This document shows positions 1 through 7,223 of a stretch of DNA of 25,698 nt, one piece after another. The stretch is taken from the NCBI GenBank assembly GCA_002306315.1, contig DBRK01000014.1, positions 1 through 25,698 of the forward strand, read 5' to 3'. Within the stretch, counting starts at the first letter, position 1. Each line of letters begins with the position of its first letter. The notes beneath the pieces were generated by a model, which did not search any database, was not told the origin of the DNA, and was given only the letters and a program-made list of their open reading frames with translations. The position numbers were made by a program, and so were the translations under genes. This DNA comes from Patescibacteria group bacterium UBA1370 (lineage in GTDB: Bacteria > Patescibacteriota > Microgenomatia > UBA1400 > PJMF01).

Positions 1-1419
1 TATGACCGAGTCTTTGAAATCGCCCGCAACTTCCGAAATGAAGGCATAGACCAGACACACCAACCGGAATTCACCATGATTGAGTGGTACGAAACCTATG
101 CAGACTACCACCGAATGATGGATGTGGCAGAAGAGCTGTTAAAACACCTGACTCAGGTGCTTTATGGACACACCAGGATCATGGTCGGCGATACCGAAGT
201 TGACATCGGCGTCGATTGGCCGCGGATTACCATGCAAGAAGCCTTGCAGCGTGAGGCGGGGATTGACCTTGAGAACCTAGACGATGAAGCTGTGTTCCAA
301 CTGCTTCATCAAAATAATATTCAAATGAAAGGCGATTTTACCCGCGGCAAAGCATTGTTTGAGTTGTTTGATAATTTGGCTGCTCCCAAACTAATTGAGC
401 CAACCTGGATTATTGATTATCCACGTGATATCAGCCCTCTTTCCAAAGCTCACCGGGAAAATCCCAAAATGGCTGAACGCTTTGAAGGCTATATCGGCGG
501 CAAAGAAATCTGCGACGGCTGGAGCGAGATCACCGATCCGCTTGATCAGCGGGCTGTTTTTGAAAACGAACAACGGAATATGCGCGCCGGCGACACCGAG
601 GCGCACCCCCTGGATGAAGACTTTCTTGAAGCTATGGAACACGGCATGCCGCCCCTTGGAGGCATCGGCATGGGCATTGACCGGCTGGTGATGTTCCTTA
701 CCAACACTTGGAGTATCAGGGAAGTGATTGCTTTCCCGACCCTGCGGCCGGTGGGTGGTGCTCGAGAAGGCGGGGGTCTTGATGCTGGCGGTTCTATGGC
801 AGAGGAGCACGGCCAGGCAGCGGTAATTGAGGAAGGTGCTCATGAAGACAATCTGGCCGCCGAGATTGGCGGGGAGGATAGTGTTCTGCCGCCGCGAGAG
901 CAAGCCGAAGCACTCCTGAATGAATATATTGAAAACGACAACCTGCGCCGGCACTGCCGGATGGTGGCGGCGGCCATGGCAGCCTACGCCCGGGCACTAG
1001 GAGAGGATGAGGAGTTGTGGTACCAAACTGGGTTGCTGCATGACCTGGATTGGGAAAAATATCCCGACGAGCATCCCAACAAGGCGATCCGGGAAATTCT
1101 GGCCAACTATCCACAAGAGCTACGACTGGCCATTGCCGCCCATGCACCGGAGCGCAGCGGCCGGCAGCCGCAAACTCTGCTAGAGCGGTATTTGTACGCC
1201 TGTGATGAACTGTCCGGATTTATAAATGCCATTGCCCTGATGCGGCCGGATGGTTTCGAGGGCATGAGCTATAAGTCCGTCAAGAAAAAAATGAAGGACA
1301 AGGCATTCGCGGCTAATGTCAGCAGAGAAGATATCGTCCGTGGTTTTGAGTTAATCGGTCGGGACCCGGCAGAACACGTGGAGTTCTTGGCGGGGGTTTT
1401 TGCGCAGATGAGGGAGTGA
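1..1419 (+). CDS. lysS: Lysyl-tRNA synthetase, class II, C-terminal part, fused to an HD domain (5' end outside window)
   Basis: Attaches lysine to tRNA-Lys in the cytoplasm. The frame is open from base 1, so the gene starts left of the window. Class II motif 2 is visible at once (RVFEIARNFRNEGID, about 10-57), and motif 3 (GIGMGIDRLVMFL) at about 661-700, where LysRS normally ends soon after. Here the frame continues through an acidic, Gly/Ala-rich linker (about 750-890) into a domain of about 175 residues with HD-hydrolase signs: RHC (His codon 952), LLHDLDW (HD at 1039-1044), AHAPE, and a later CDELSGF aspartate. Similar HD proteins usually occur alone, with an unknown, presumably phosphohydrolase, role. 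The gene ends in TGA, so UGA is a stop in this organism. LysRS identity is firm. The function of the HD part is not known. Confidence 0.93.
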   Translation, partial: YDRVFEIARNFRNEGIDQTHQPEFTMIEWYETYADYHRMMDVAEELLKHLTQVLYGHTRIMVGDTEVDIGVDWPRITMQEALQREAGIDLENLDDEAVFQLLHQNNIQMKGDFTRGKALFELFDNLAAPKLIEPTWIIDYPRDISPLSKAHRENPKMAERFEGYIGGKEICDGWSEITDPLDQRAVFENEQRNMRAGDTEAHPLDEDFLEAMEHGMPPLGGIGMGIDRLVMFLTNTWSIREVIAFPTLRPVGGAREGGGLDAGGSMAEEHGQAAVIEEGAHEDNLAAEIGGEDSVLPPREQAEALLNEYIENDNLRRHCRMVAAAMAAYARALGEDEELWYQTGLLHDLDWEKYPDEHPNKAIREILANYPQELRLAIAAHAPERSGRQPQTLLERYLYACDELSGFINAIALMRPDGFEGMSYKSVKKKMKDKAFAANVSREDIVRGFELIGRDPAEHVEFLAGVFAQMRE

Positions 1420-1460
1420 GTTTTAGAGGGATTTGAGGGGGGGTCTCAAGTCTAGTCCGC

Positions 1461-1498
1461 AACCCCCGGTTATGCCAGAGGCCGGGGGCTTTCTTTTT
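1461..1498 (+). terminator. Rho-independent terminator after lysS
   Basis: A 7-bp GC-only stem, CCCCCGG (1463-1469) with CCGGGGG (1482-1488), is followed by CTTTCTTTTT. It sits 42 bases after the lysS stop and ends that transcript before the serS promoter. Confidence 0.9.
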
Positions 1499-1500
1499 CA

Positions 1501-1529
1501 TTTACTTATCATAATTTTTCCTTTATAAT
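1501..1529 (+). promoter_or_regulatory. Promoter of the T-box/serS transcript
   Basis: A perfect -10 box TATAAT lies at 1524-1529. A partial -35 (TTTACT, 1501-1506) sits at 17-base spacing. The predicted start near 1536 is just before the first helix of the T-box leader. Confidence 0.7.
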
Positions 1530-1542
1530 CACTTCTGTCAAA

Positions 1543-1738
1543 AGCGCAGAGGTAGTTAGCACCTACCAAATCCGCCAGCTCCAAGCCCACCGCGTAAGGA
1601 GCCACACCAGCGGATGCGCTGTCCGGGGTCACAACCGGAACGGGTAAGCCCGTAATTGCTGGAAGAGTGAAATAAGAGGTGGTACCGTCTGCATGACCCT
1701 CTGTCGCCCGATAATTTTTGGGTGCCAGAGGTTTTTTT
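1543..1738 (+). promoter_or_regulatory. T-box riboswitch (tRNA-sensing leader) controlling serS
   Basis: The antiterminator is complete: AGAGG (1675-1679), the tRNA-end-binding bulge TGGTACC (1680-1686), GTC/GAC (1687-1689, 1695-1697) and CCTCT (1698-1702). The competing terminator reuses that last strand: CCTCTG (1698-1703) with CAGAGG (1726-1731), inner CCC/GGG, then seven T. Upstream are stem III (ACGGG/CCCGT, 1640-1653), a stem II candidate (TCCGG/CCGGA, 1622-1639), and a stem I region closed by AGCGCA (1543-1548) with TGCGCT (1615-1620). Uncharged tRNA pairing with the bulge should stabilise the antiterminator and allow serS expression. Stem I is unusual: it seems to hold an extra hairpin (GGTAG/CTACC, 1551-1567), and I cannot assign the specifier codon with confidence. 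Confidence 0.88.
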
Positions 1739-1750
1739 ATGCATAAGCCT

Positions 1751-1827
1751 GTGAAAACTCACTTTCCAGGCGTGAAAACATCTGTGAAAAAAATATTTTC
1801 ACGGATAAACCACAATATCTAGTGGTT
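1751..1827 (+). other. Structured spacer between the T-box and serS
   Basis: GTGAAAA occurs three times (1751, 1772, 1784). The third pairs with TTTTCAC (1796-1802). A second hairpin, AACCAC/GTGGTT (1808-1813 and 1822-1827), ends 11 bases before the serS Shine-Dalgarno sequence. The role is unknown; it could affect RNA stability or ribosome access. Confidence 0.4.
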
Positions 1828-1847
1828 ATTACCAAAAAGGAGGCCCA

Positions 1848-3119
1848 ATGCTGAGCATGACCTACATCCGCAACAACACCGATATAGTCCGCCAGGCTGC
1901 TGTAGATAAACAGCTAGATCCGGCAATCATTGATCAGCTGCTCGAGGTGGATAAAAAGCGTCGCGAACTACAGGCCAAAGTTGACGCCGTCCGCCAACAG
2001 AGCAACGACAACGCCAAGGAAATCAAAGCCCTGGTTCAAGCCGGTAAAAACCCCACCAAGGACTTGATCGTCTCCGGCAAAAAAATCAAGGAAGAACTCA
2101 AGGAAGTCGAGCCCAAACTCAAGGAACTGGAGGACGAGTTTTACCAACTGATGCTTCAAGTTCCCAACGTTCCGGCCACTGACGTGCCGGTAGGACCTGA
2201 TGAGTCTGGCAATCAAGTGGTGAAACAGGTCGGCAAAACTCCGAAGTATGATTTCAAACCCAAACCCCACCAGGAATTGATGGAAAACCTGGGCATGCTC
2301 GACACCAGTCGGGCAGTGCGAATCGCCGGCTTCCGGTCTTACTTCCTGAAAAATGACGGTCTGCTTCTTGAACAAGCGCTGCTCAAATACGCCTTGGATA
2401 TGTTGATCAAGGAAGGCTTTGAAGCGATGTCCGCGCCAGTTCTTGTCAATGAAGAAACCATGTGGGGCACCGGTTATTTCCCCTGGGGTGCAGAAGATCA
2501 CTACAAAACTCAAGACGACCAGTACCTAGCCGGCACCGCAGAGGTCGCCCTGACCGCTTACCTCAAGGATGAAACTCTCAAAGAGAAGGAGCTCCCGATC
2601 AAGATGGTAGGTATTTCACCGTGTTTCCGCCGCGAGGTTGGGTCGTATGGCAAAGACACCCAAGGCGTCATCCGGGTCCACCAGTTTAATAAGGTGGAGC
2701 AAGTGGTTTACACCATCGCCAATGAAAAAGAAACCAGGGAGTGGCATGAACGGATGACCGGTTATGCTGAGAAACTACTGGAAAATCTCAAGCTACCCTA
2801 CCAGCGGGTGCTGATGTGCACCGGCGATATGGGGGCAGGGCAACGGAAAAAATACGACCTCGAGACCTGGTTCCCGGCGCAAGATAAGTATCGGGAAACT
2901 CACTCGGCTAGTTACTTCAACAGCTTCCAATCACGCCGGCTGAATATCCGATACCAGGCGCAAGAAGGCACCATCAAGTATGTTTACACGCTCAATAACA
3001 CTATGGCTGCTTCGCCGCGGCTTCTGGCGGCGATTGTTGAAAACTACCAACGCAAAGACGGCAGCGTCGAAGTGCCGAAGGTTTTGCAGAAGTACATGGG
3101 GAAGAAAGTCATTGACTAA
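1848..3119 (+). CDS. serS: Seryl-tRNA synthetase
   Basis: Charges tRNA-Ser (and tRNA-Sec where present) with serine in the cytoplasm. At 423 residues it has normal family length. The N-terminal 110 residues form the charged antiparallel coiled-coil arm that grips the long variable arm of tRNA-Ser. The catalytic core follows, with the TAEVALT serine-binding segment (about residue 230), motif 2 (FRREVGSYGKDTQGVIRVHQF) and motif 3 (ASPRLLAAIVENYQ), ending in the usual VPKVLQKYMG tail. The start is ATG 1848, because MLSMTYIRNN lines up with the family's MLDxxxIRxN start. GGAGG (1839-1843) lies only four bases ahead; ATG 1857 is the alternative. Expression is controlled by the T-box leader just upstream. 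Confidence 0.97.
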   Translation: MLSMTYIRNNTDIVRQAAVDKQLDPAIIDQLLEVDKKRRELQAKVDAVRQQSNDNAKEIKALVQAGKNPTKDLIVSGKKIKEELKEVEPKLKELEDEFYQLMLQVPNVPATDVPVGPDESGNQVVKQVGKTPKYDFKPKPHQELMENLGMLDTSRAVRIAGFRSYFLKNDGLLLEQALLKYALDMLIKEGFEAMSAPVLVNEETMWGTGYFPWGAEDHYKTQDDQYLAGTAEVALTAYLKDETLKEKELPIKMVGISPCFRREVGSYGKDTQGVIRVHQFNKVEQVVYTIANEKETREWHERMTGYAEKLLENLKLPYQRVLMCTGDMGAGQRKKYDLETWFPAQDKYRETHSASYFNSFQSRRLNIRYQAQEGTIKYVYTLNNTMAASPRLLAAIVENYQRKDGSVEVPKVLQKYMGKKVID

Positions 3120-3159
3120 CTGCAACTAGCATTCCCGCCCCAACTCCGCCAATCTGTGC

Positions 3160-3188
3160 ATGTCAAATGCCAGCTTTTCTGGTATAAC
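3160..3188 (+). promoter_or_regulatory. Putative secA promoter giving a leaderless mRNA
   Basis: The -10-like TATAAC (3183-3188) ends eight bases before the secA ATG. There is no Shine-Dalgarno sequence between them. A weak -35-like TGTCAA (3161-3166) lies at 16-base spacing. The transcript should start at or within two bases of the start codon. Confidence 0.5.
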
Positions 3189-3196
3189 ATACACCT

Positions 3197-6193
3197 ATGT
3201 TGAAGATTTTTTCCGGCTTGTTTGACGAAAACCAAAAACGCCTCAACCGCTACCAAAAGACCGTGGATGAGATTAATGCTCTCGAGCCAAAAATCAAGAA
3301 ACTCACGGATAAACAATTAGCCGCCCAAACCGCTAAGTTTAAAAAAATCATTGCCGATGGCCTGGAAGCCGGCCGCAGCGAATCTGAGCTGCTGGACGAC
3401 CTCCTGCCGGAAGCTTTTGCTACCGTCAGGGAAGCCTCCCGGCGGGTTACCGGCATGCGGCATTTTGATGTCCAGTTGCTGGCTGGCATTGCCCTACATC
3501 ACGGCACCGTCACCGAGCAGAAAACTGGTGAGGGCAAAACCCTGACCGTGACCGCGCCCTTATACCTGAACGCGTTGCTGGGCAAAGGCGCGCACCTGGT
3601 AACGGTCAATGATTATTTGGCTGAATTGGGTGTGGGCTGGATGGGGCCGATCTATCACTTCCTCGGTATGTCCTCGGCGGTGATTATCCACGACCACTCG
3701 CGGCTTTATAACCCAGAGATTGACAGTGAGGACCGCGGCGACGAACGCCTGGAGCATTTTGAGGAAATTTCCCGTAAGGAAGCATATTTAGCTGACATCA
3801 CTTACGGCACCAACAACGAGTTTGGTTTTGATTATCTCAGGGACAATATGGTGCAAAACCTGGAGCAACTGGTACAGCGCCAGGATAACCCGCATCAATT
3901 TGCCATTGTTGACGAGGCTGACTCAATTCTAATCGATGAAGCCCGGACGCCATTGATTATTTCCGCCCCGGACACCGAACCAACCCAAAAATACTATGAG
4001 TACGCCAAGATGGTGGAGTCCCTGGCCAAGGACCAGGACTATAAGGTGGATGAAAAAGCCCGAGCGGTGACTTTGACTGATCTAGGTGTGAAACGACTTG
4101 AAAAGAAATTGGGTGTCAGCAATCTTTATGAGGAAAGTTTTGACACTATCCATCACATCGAGTCAGCGCTTAAGGCTAAGACCATTTTCACCCGCGACAA
4201 AGACTACATTGTCCGCGAAGGTGAGGTGATTATCGTGGATGAACATACCGGCCGGCTAATGTACGGCCGCCGCTACTCAGATGGCTTGCACCAGGCTATA
4301 GAGGCCAAAGAAGGCGTAAAAATCCAACAGGAATCCCGCACTCTAGCCACAATTTCTATTCAGAACTATTTCCGTCTTTATCAAAAACTCAGCGGTATGA
4401 CTGGTACAGCCGCGACCGAAGCCGAGGAGTTTAAAGAAATCTACGACCTCGACGTCATCGCCATTCCCACCAACGTCGATGTCGTCCGCGAGGATCAGCC
4501 GGACGTGGTTTATAAAACCACCGCAGCCAAATACACAGCCATTGTCGATGAAGTAGAAAGAATTCATGCAACCGGCCGGCCAATTCTTATCGGCACCAGA
4601 TCGATTGAGCACAACCAGATCATCTCTGACTTCCTGCGGCGACGAAATATTCCCCATCAGGTTTTGAATGCCAAAAATCACGAAAAAGAAGCTTTTATCA
4701 TTGCTGAAGCTGGCAAAAAAGGTGCGATTACAGTGGCAACTAATATTGCCGGCCGGGGTGTAGACATTGTTCTAGGTGGTTCAAAACCGGAAATAAAAGA
4801 TTTCCGCAAACAAAAAACCACTAGCAACCGAACGGTCAGCGCCAAACTCCAACAACAGATTAAGGAGTGGGGGTTGCAGCTGCCGCCTTCCCTCAATCCT
4901 AACAATTACAAACTCAAGGAGTATGCCAAAGCCCTCGAGGATTGGCGTCAGGCTCATGAAGAAGTCAAAGCAGCAGGCGGCCTGCATATTCTCGGCACCG
5001 AGCGTCATGAATCGCGGCGGATTGACAACCAGCTCCGGGGTCGGTCTGGTCGCCAGGGGGATCCGGGGTCGTCACAATTTTTTGTTTCGCTGGAAGATGA
5101 AATCATGCGGATTTTCGGTGGGGAGCAAATTGCCAAGATCATGGATTTTCTCAAGATAGACGAAAACCAACCCATCGAGCATCCCATGGTCAGCAAATCT
5201 CTCGAGTCCGCTCAGGTCAAAGTCGAGGGTTTCTTCTTTGATCAACGGAAACGCCTGGTTGAGTTTGATGACGTCATGAACAAACAGCGGGAAATTATTT
5301 ATGACCGCCGCCGCCGGTTACTGGAACAAGCCAGCCTGGAGGCCACTCCAGTTCAGGAGGAAAGGGAAGAAGAGCTGGAGCAGTCTTTGCGCAAGCAAAT
5401 TCTGGGTTACATTGAAGACGAAGTAGCTTCGATTGTCAGTTTGAACGCCCCGCAAGAGTTTGCTGACCAGGAATATGACCGGCTGATTAACGAATTCAGC
5501 AAGCTGATTCCCTTTGATCAGGCTTCACAGGATGCTCTGAAACAAAAGATTTGCAATTTTACGGATGCAGAGAGTATTACCGAGGAGTTGACAGAGATCG
5601 CCAGAAGCACTTATGAAGCCAAGGAAAAGACTGTCGGCTCAGAACAAATGCGCAACCTGGAGCGGATTGTAACCATTTCTACCATTGATGAAAAATGGAT
5701 GGACCATCTTGACGCCATGGACTCGCTGCGTCAAGGTATTTGGCTTAGGGGTGATAAACGCACGGTTCTCTCGGAGTACCGCAAAGAGGGGTTTGCCATG
5801 TTTGAAAGCTTGATTGCTAACATCGAATCCACCATTGCCAGTAAAATGTTCCGGGCGCAGATGGTTTCCCCACAGACACAACAGCAAGCAGAGCAAATTA
5901 AACGGATGATTGACCAAGCGGTCGAGCAAAAAGACCAAGTTGGCGGCGGCAGCCTGACGGAAGAAGTCCAAAGCGCCGCGCCCACTCCTGCCGCAGCCCC
6001 GGCAGCTCCGCAAAGTACCCAGGGTTCGGTGGGCGATTTAGCTCAAGCTTTGCAAACTGCGACCGTCCGTCCCAGCAAACCCCAACCAGGGGTAAAACGC
6101 GAAAAGATCGGCCGCAATGACCCTTGTCCATGCGGATCCGGCTTAAAATACAAAAAGTGCGGTTTGATCAATTCGCCAGAGCATCGCGGCTAA
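3197..6193 (+). CDS. secA: Preprotein translocase ATPase SecA
   Basis: The motor that drives unfolded secretory proteins through SecYEG at the membrane. At 998 residues it is somewhat longer than typical SecA. Visible parts are the N-terminal helix (MLKIFSGLFDENQKRL), Walker A (TGEGKT, 110-115), the DEAD-like motif VDEADSILIDEARTPLI, the second helicase domain (TNIAGRGVDIVLGG and LRGRSGRQGDPGSS), the helical scaffold with EKWMDHLDAMDSLRQGI, and a flexible Pro/Ala/Gln-rich stretch before a terminal SEC-C zinc motif. That motif keeps C977, C979 and C988, but the usual fourth Cys/His after C988 is Gly, with a His a few residues later. The insert between helicase motifs (about residues 530-590) has no similarity I recognise. 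Starts at ATG 3197 with no ribosome binding site. Confidence 0.97.
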   Translation: MLKIFSGLFDENQKRLNRYQKTVDEINALEPKIKKLTDKQLAAQTAKFKKIIADGLEAGRSESELLDDLLPEAFATVREASRRVTGMRHFDVQLLAGIALHHGTVTEQKTGEGKTLTVTAPLYLNALLGKGAHLVTVNDYLAELGVGWMGPIYHFLGMSSAVIIHDHSRLYNPEIDSEDRGDERLEHFEEISRKEAYLADITYGTNNEFGFDYLRDNMVQNLEQLVQRQDNPHQFAIVDEADSILIDEARTPLIISAPDTEPTQKYYEYAKMVESLAKDQDYKVDEKARAVTLTDLGVKRLEKKLGVSNLYEESFDTIHHIESALKAKTIFTRDKDYIVREGEVIIVDEHTGRLMYGRRYSDGLHQAIEAKEGVKIQQESRTLATISIQNYFRLYQKLSGMTGTAATEAEEFKEIYDLDVIAIPTNVDVVREDQPDVVYKTTAAKYTAIVDEVERIHATGRPILIGTRSIEHNQIISDFLRRRNIPHQVLNAKNHEKEAFIIAEAGKKGAITVATNIAGRGVDIVLGGSKPEIKDFRKQKTTSNRTVSAKLQQQIKEWGLQLPPSLNPNNYKLKEYAKALEDWRQAHEEVKAAGGLHILGTERHESRRIDNQLRGRSGRQGDPGSSQFFVSLEDEIMRIFGGEQIAKIMDFLKIDENQPIEHPMVSKSLESAQVKVEGFFFDQRKRLVEFDDVMNKQREIIYDRRRRLLEQASLEATPVQEEREEELEQSLRKQILGYIEDEVASIVSLNAPQEFADQEYDRLINEFSKLIPFDQASQDALKQKICNFTDAESITEELTEIARSTYEAKEKTVGSEQMRNLERIVTISTIDEKWMDHLDAMDSLRQGIWLRGDKRTVLSEYRKEGFAMFESLIANIESTIASKMFRAQMVSPQTQQQAEQIKRMIDQAVEQKDQVGGGSLTEEVQSAAPTPAAAPAAPQSTQGSVGDLAQALQTATVRPSKPQPGVKREKIGRNDPCPCGSGLKYKKCGLINSPEHRG

Positions 6194-6226
6194 TTCTCAC
6201 TGATCCAACCACAACCCCCTTGGCTC

Positions 6227-6235
6227 TGGTACAAT
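6227..6235 (+). promoter_or_regulatory. Extended -10 promoter upstream of prs
   Basis: TGGTACAAT is an extended -10 element (TGn plus TACAAT at 6230-6235). No convincing -35 is seen. The predicted 5' leader before prs is about 55 bases. Confidence 0.55.
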
Positions 6236-6296
6236 AACTCCAGTACCCGCAATTGCCGGTAGCGATTGTGTGCATTTCACTAACTCAAGAGGCCGC

Positions 6297-7193
6297 ATGA
6301 AAGTAATCTCCGGTTCATCCAATCCTGAACTTGCAAAAAAAATCGCCAGCCATCTGGGCGTGCCAATGATCAGTGTCGACCTGACTCAATTTGCCAACAA
6401 AGAAAAGCGCGTTCACATCCAAGATGAGGTTCAGGGCCAAAACTTGGTTCTGGTTCAGTCTTTTTCCCATCCGGCAGACGAACACATCATGGAATTTTTG
6501 CTGATGACAGATGCGCTGGAGAGGCTGGGAGCGCGGCATGTTAATTTAGTGCTGCCTTGGATGGGCTACTCACTCCAAGATAAAGTTTTCCGGCCAGGCG
6601 AACCAATCGCCGCCAAAGTAGTTGCCAACCTGGTGTCCAATTCCTACACCAAACGGGTATTCCTGCTTGACTTGCATAACACCAGCACGCCGGGTTTTTT
6701 CTCAATTCCCAGTCATCACCTTAGTGCTCAGCATTTGTTTGTGGATTACCTTAAGGAAAAATATGACCTGAGCAAAGCCGTCATTGCCAGCCCGGATTTC
6801 GGCGGCCTAAAGCGGGCGAGGGTGCTGGCAGATACGCTGAGTTTGGGGCTAGCCAATATCGATAAACACCGCGATTTCCACACCGGCGAAGTAACCGCAG
6901 TTGACGTTCACGGCAATGTCGATGGCAAAATTGTCATTATTCTTGACGATGTCATCCTTTCCGGCAGCACTGCCATCGAAGCGGCCTCGCTTCTCAAGGC
7001 CAAAGGCGCCAGTCAGGTGCATTTTGTGGCCACCCACGGTTTATTTACTTCTGGAGCGAAAGAGAAGCTGCAAGCCTCTGAACTTGATACCATCTTGATT
7101 ACCAACTCAATTCATTTTGAAAATTTGCCGCCGAAGGTTACTGCCTTAGATTGTTCAGGTTTGTTTGCGGAAGCGCTGAAAACCTGGGCTTAA
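6297..7193 (+). CDS. prs: Ribose-phosphate pyrophosphokinase (PRPP synthase), divergent
   Basis: Makes PRPP from ribose 5-phosphate and ATP for nucleotide synthesis and salvage. The protein has 298 residues if it starts at ATG 6297, which has AAGAGG (6287-6292) ahead of it. A longer frame from GTG 6270 adds nine unlikely residues. Two phosphoribosyltransferase-type domains are visible. The PRPP loop is DDVILSGSTAIEAASLL, the catalytic region is IDKHRDFHTGEV, and DLHNTSTPGFFSIP matches the ribose-phosphate segment. The usual bacterial loop RQDRK appears as GYSLQDKVFRPGEPIAAK, closer to the archaeal-type GEPI pattern, with Leu where an Arg is usual. The family is clear; regulation by ADP or phosphate cannot be inferred. 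proS follows after 30 bases. Confidence 0.88.
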   Translation: MKVISGSSNPELAKKIASHLGVPMISVDLTQFANKEKRVHIQDEVQGQNLVLVQSFSHPADEHIMEFLLMTDALERLGARHVNLVLPWMGYSLQDKVFRPGEPIAAKVVANLVSNSYTKRVFLLDLHNTSTPGFFSIPSHHLSAQHLFVDYLKEKYDLSKAVIASPDFGGLKRARVLADTLSLGLANIDKHRDFHTGEVTAVDVHGNVDGKIVIILDDVILSGSTAIEAASLLKAKGASQVHFVATHGLFTSGAKEKLQASELDTILITNSIHFENLPPKVTALDCSGLFAEALKTWA

Positions 7194-7223
7194 CTCACTC
7201 ATAAGCAAATTAATAAGGATAAG

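Noticed and set aside
391..954. Long minus-strand open frame inside lysS
   Set aside because: It is the antisense of a clear, conserved synthetase and has no start signals of its own.
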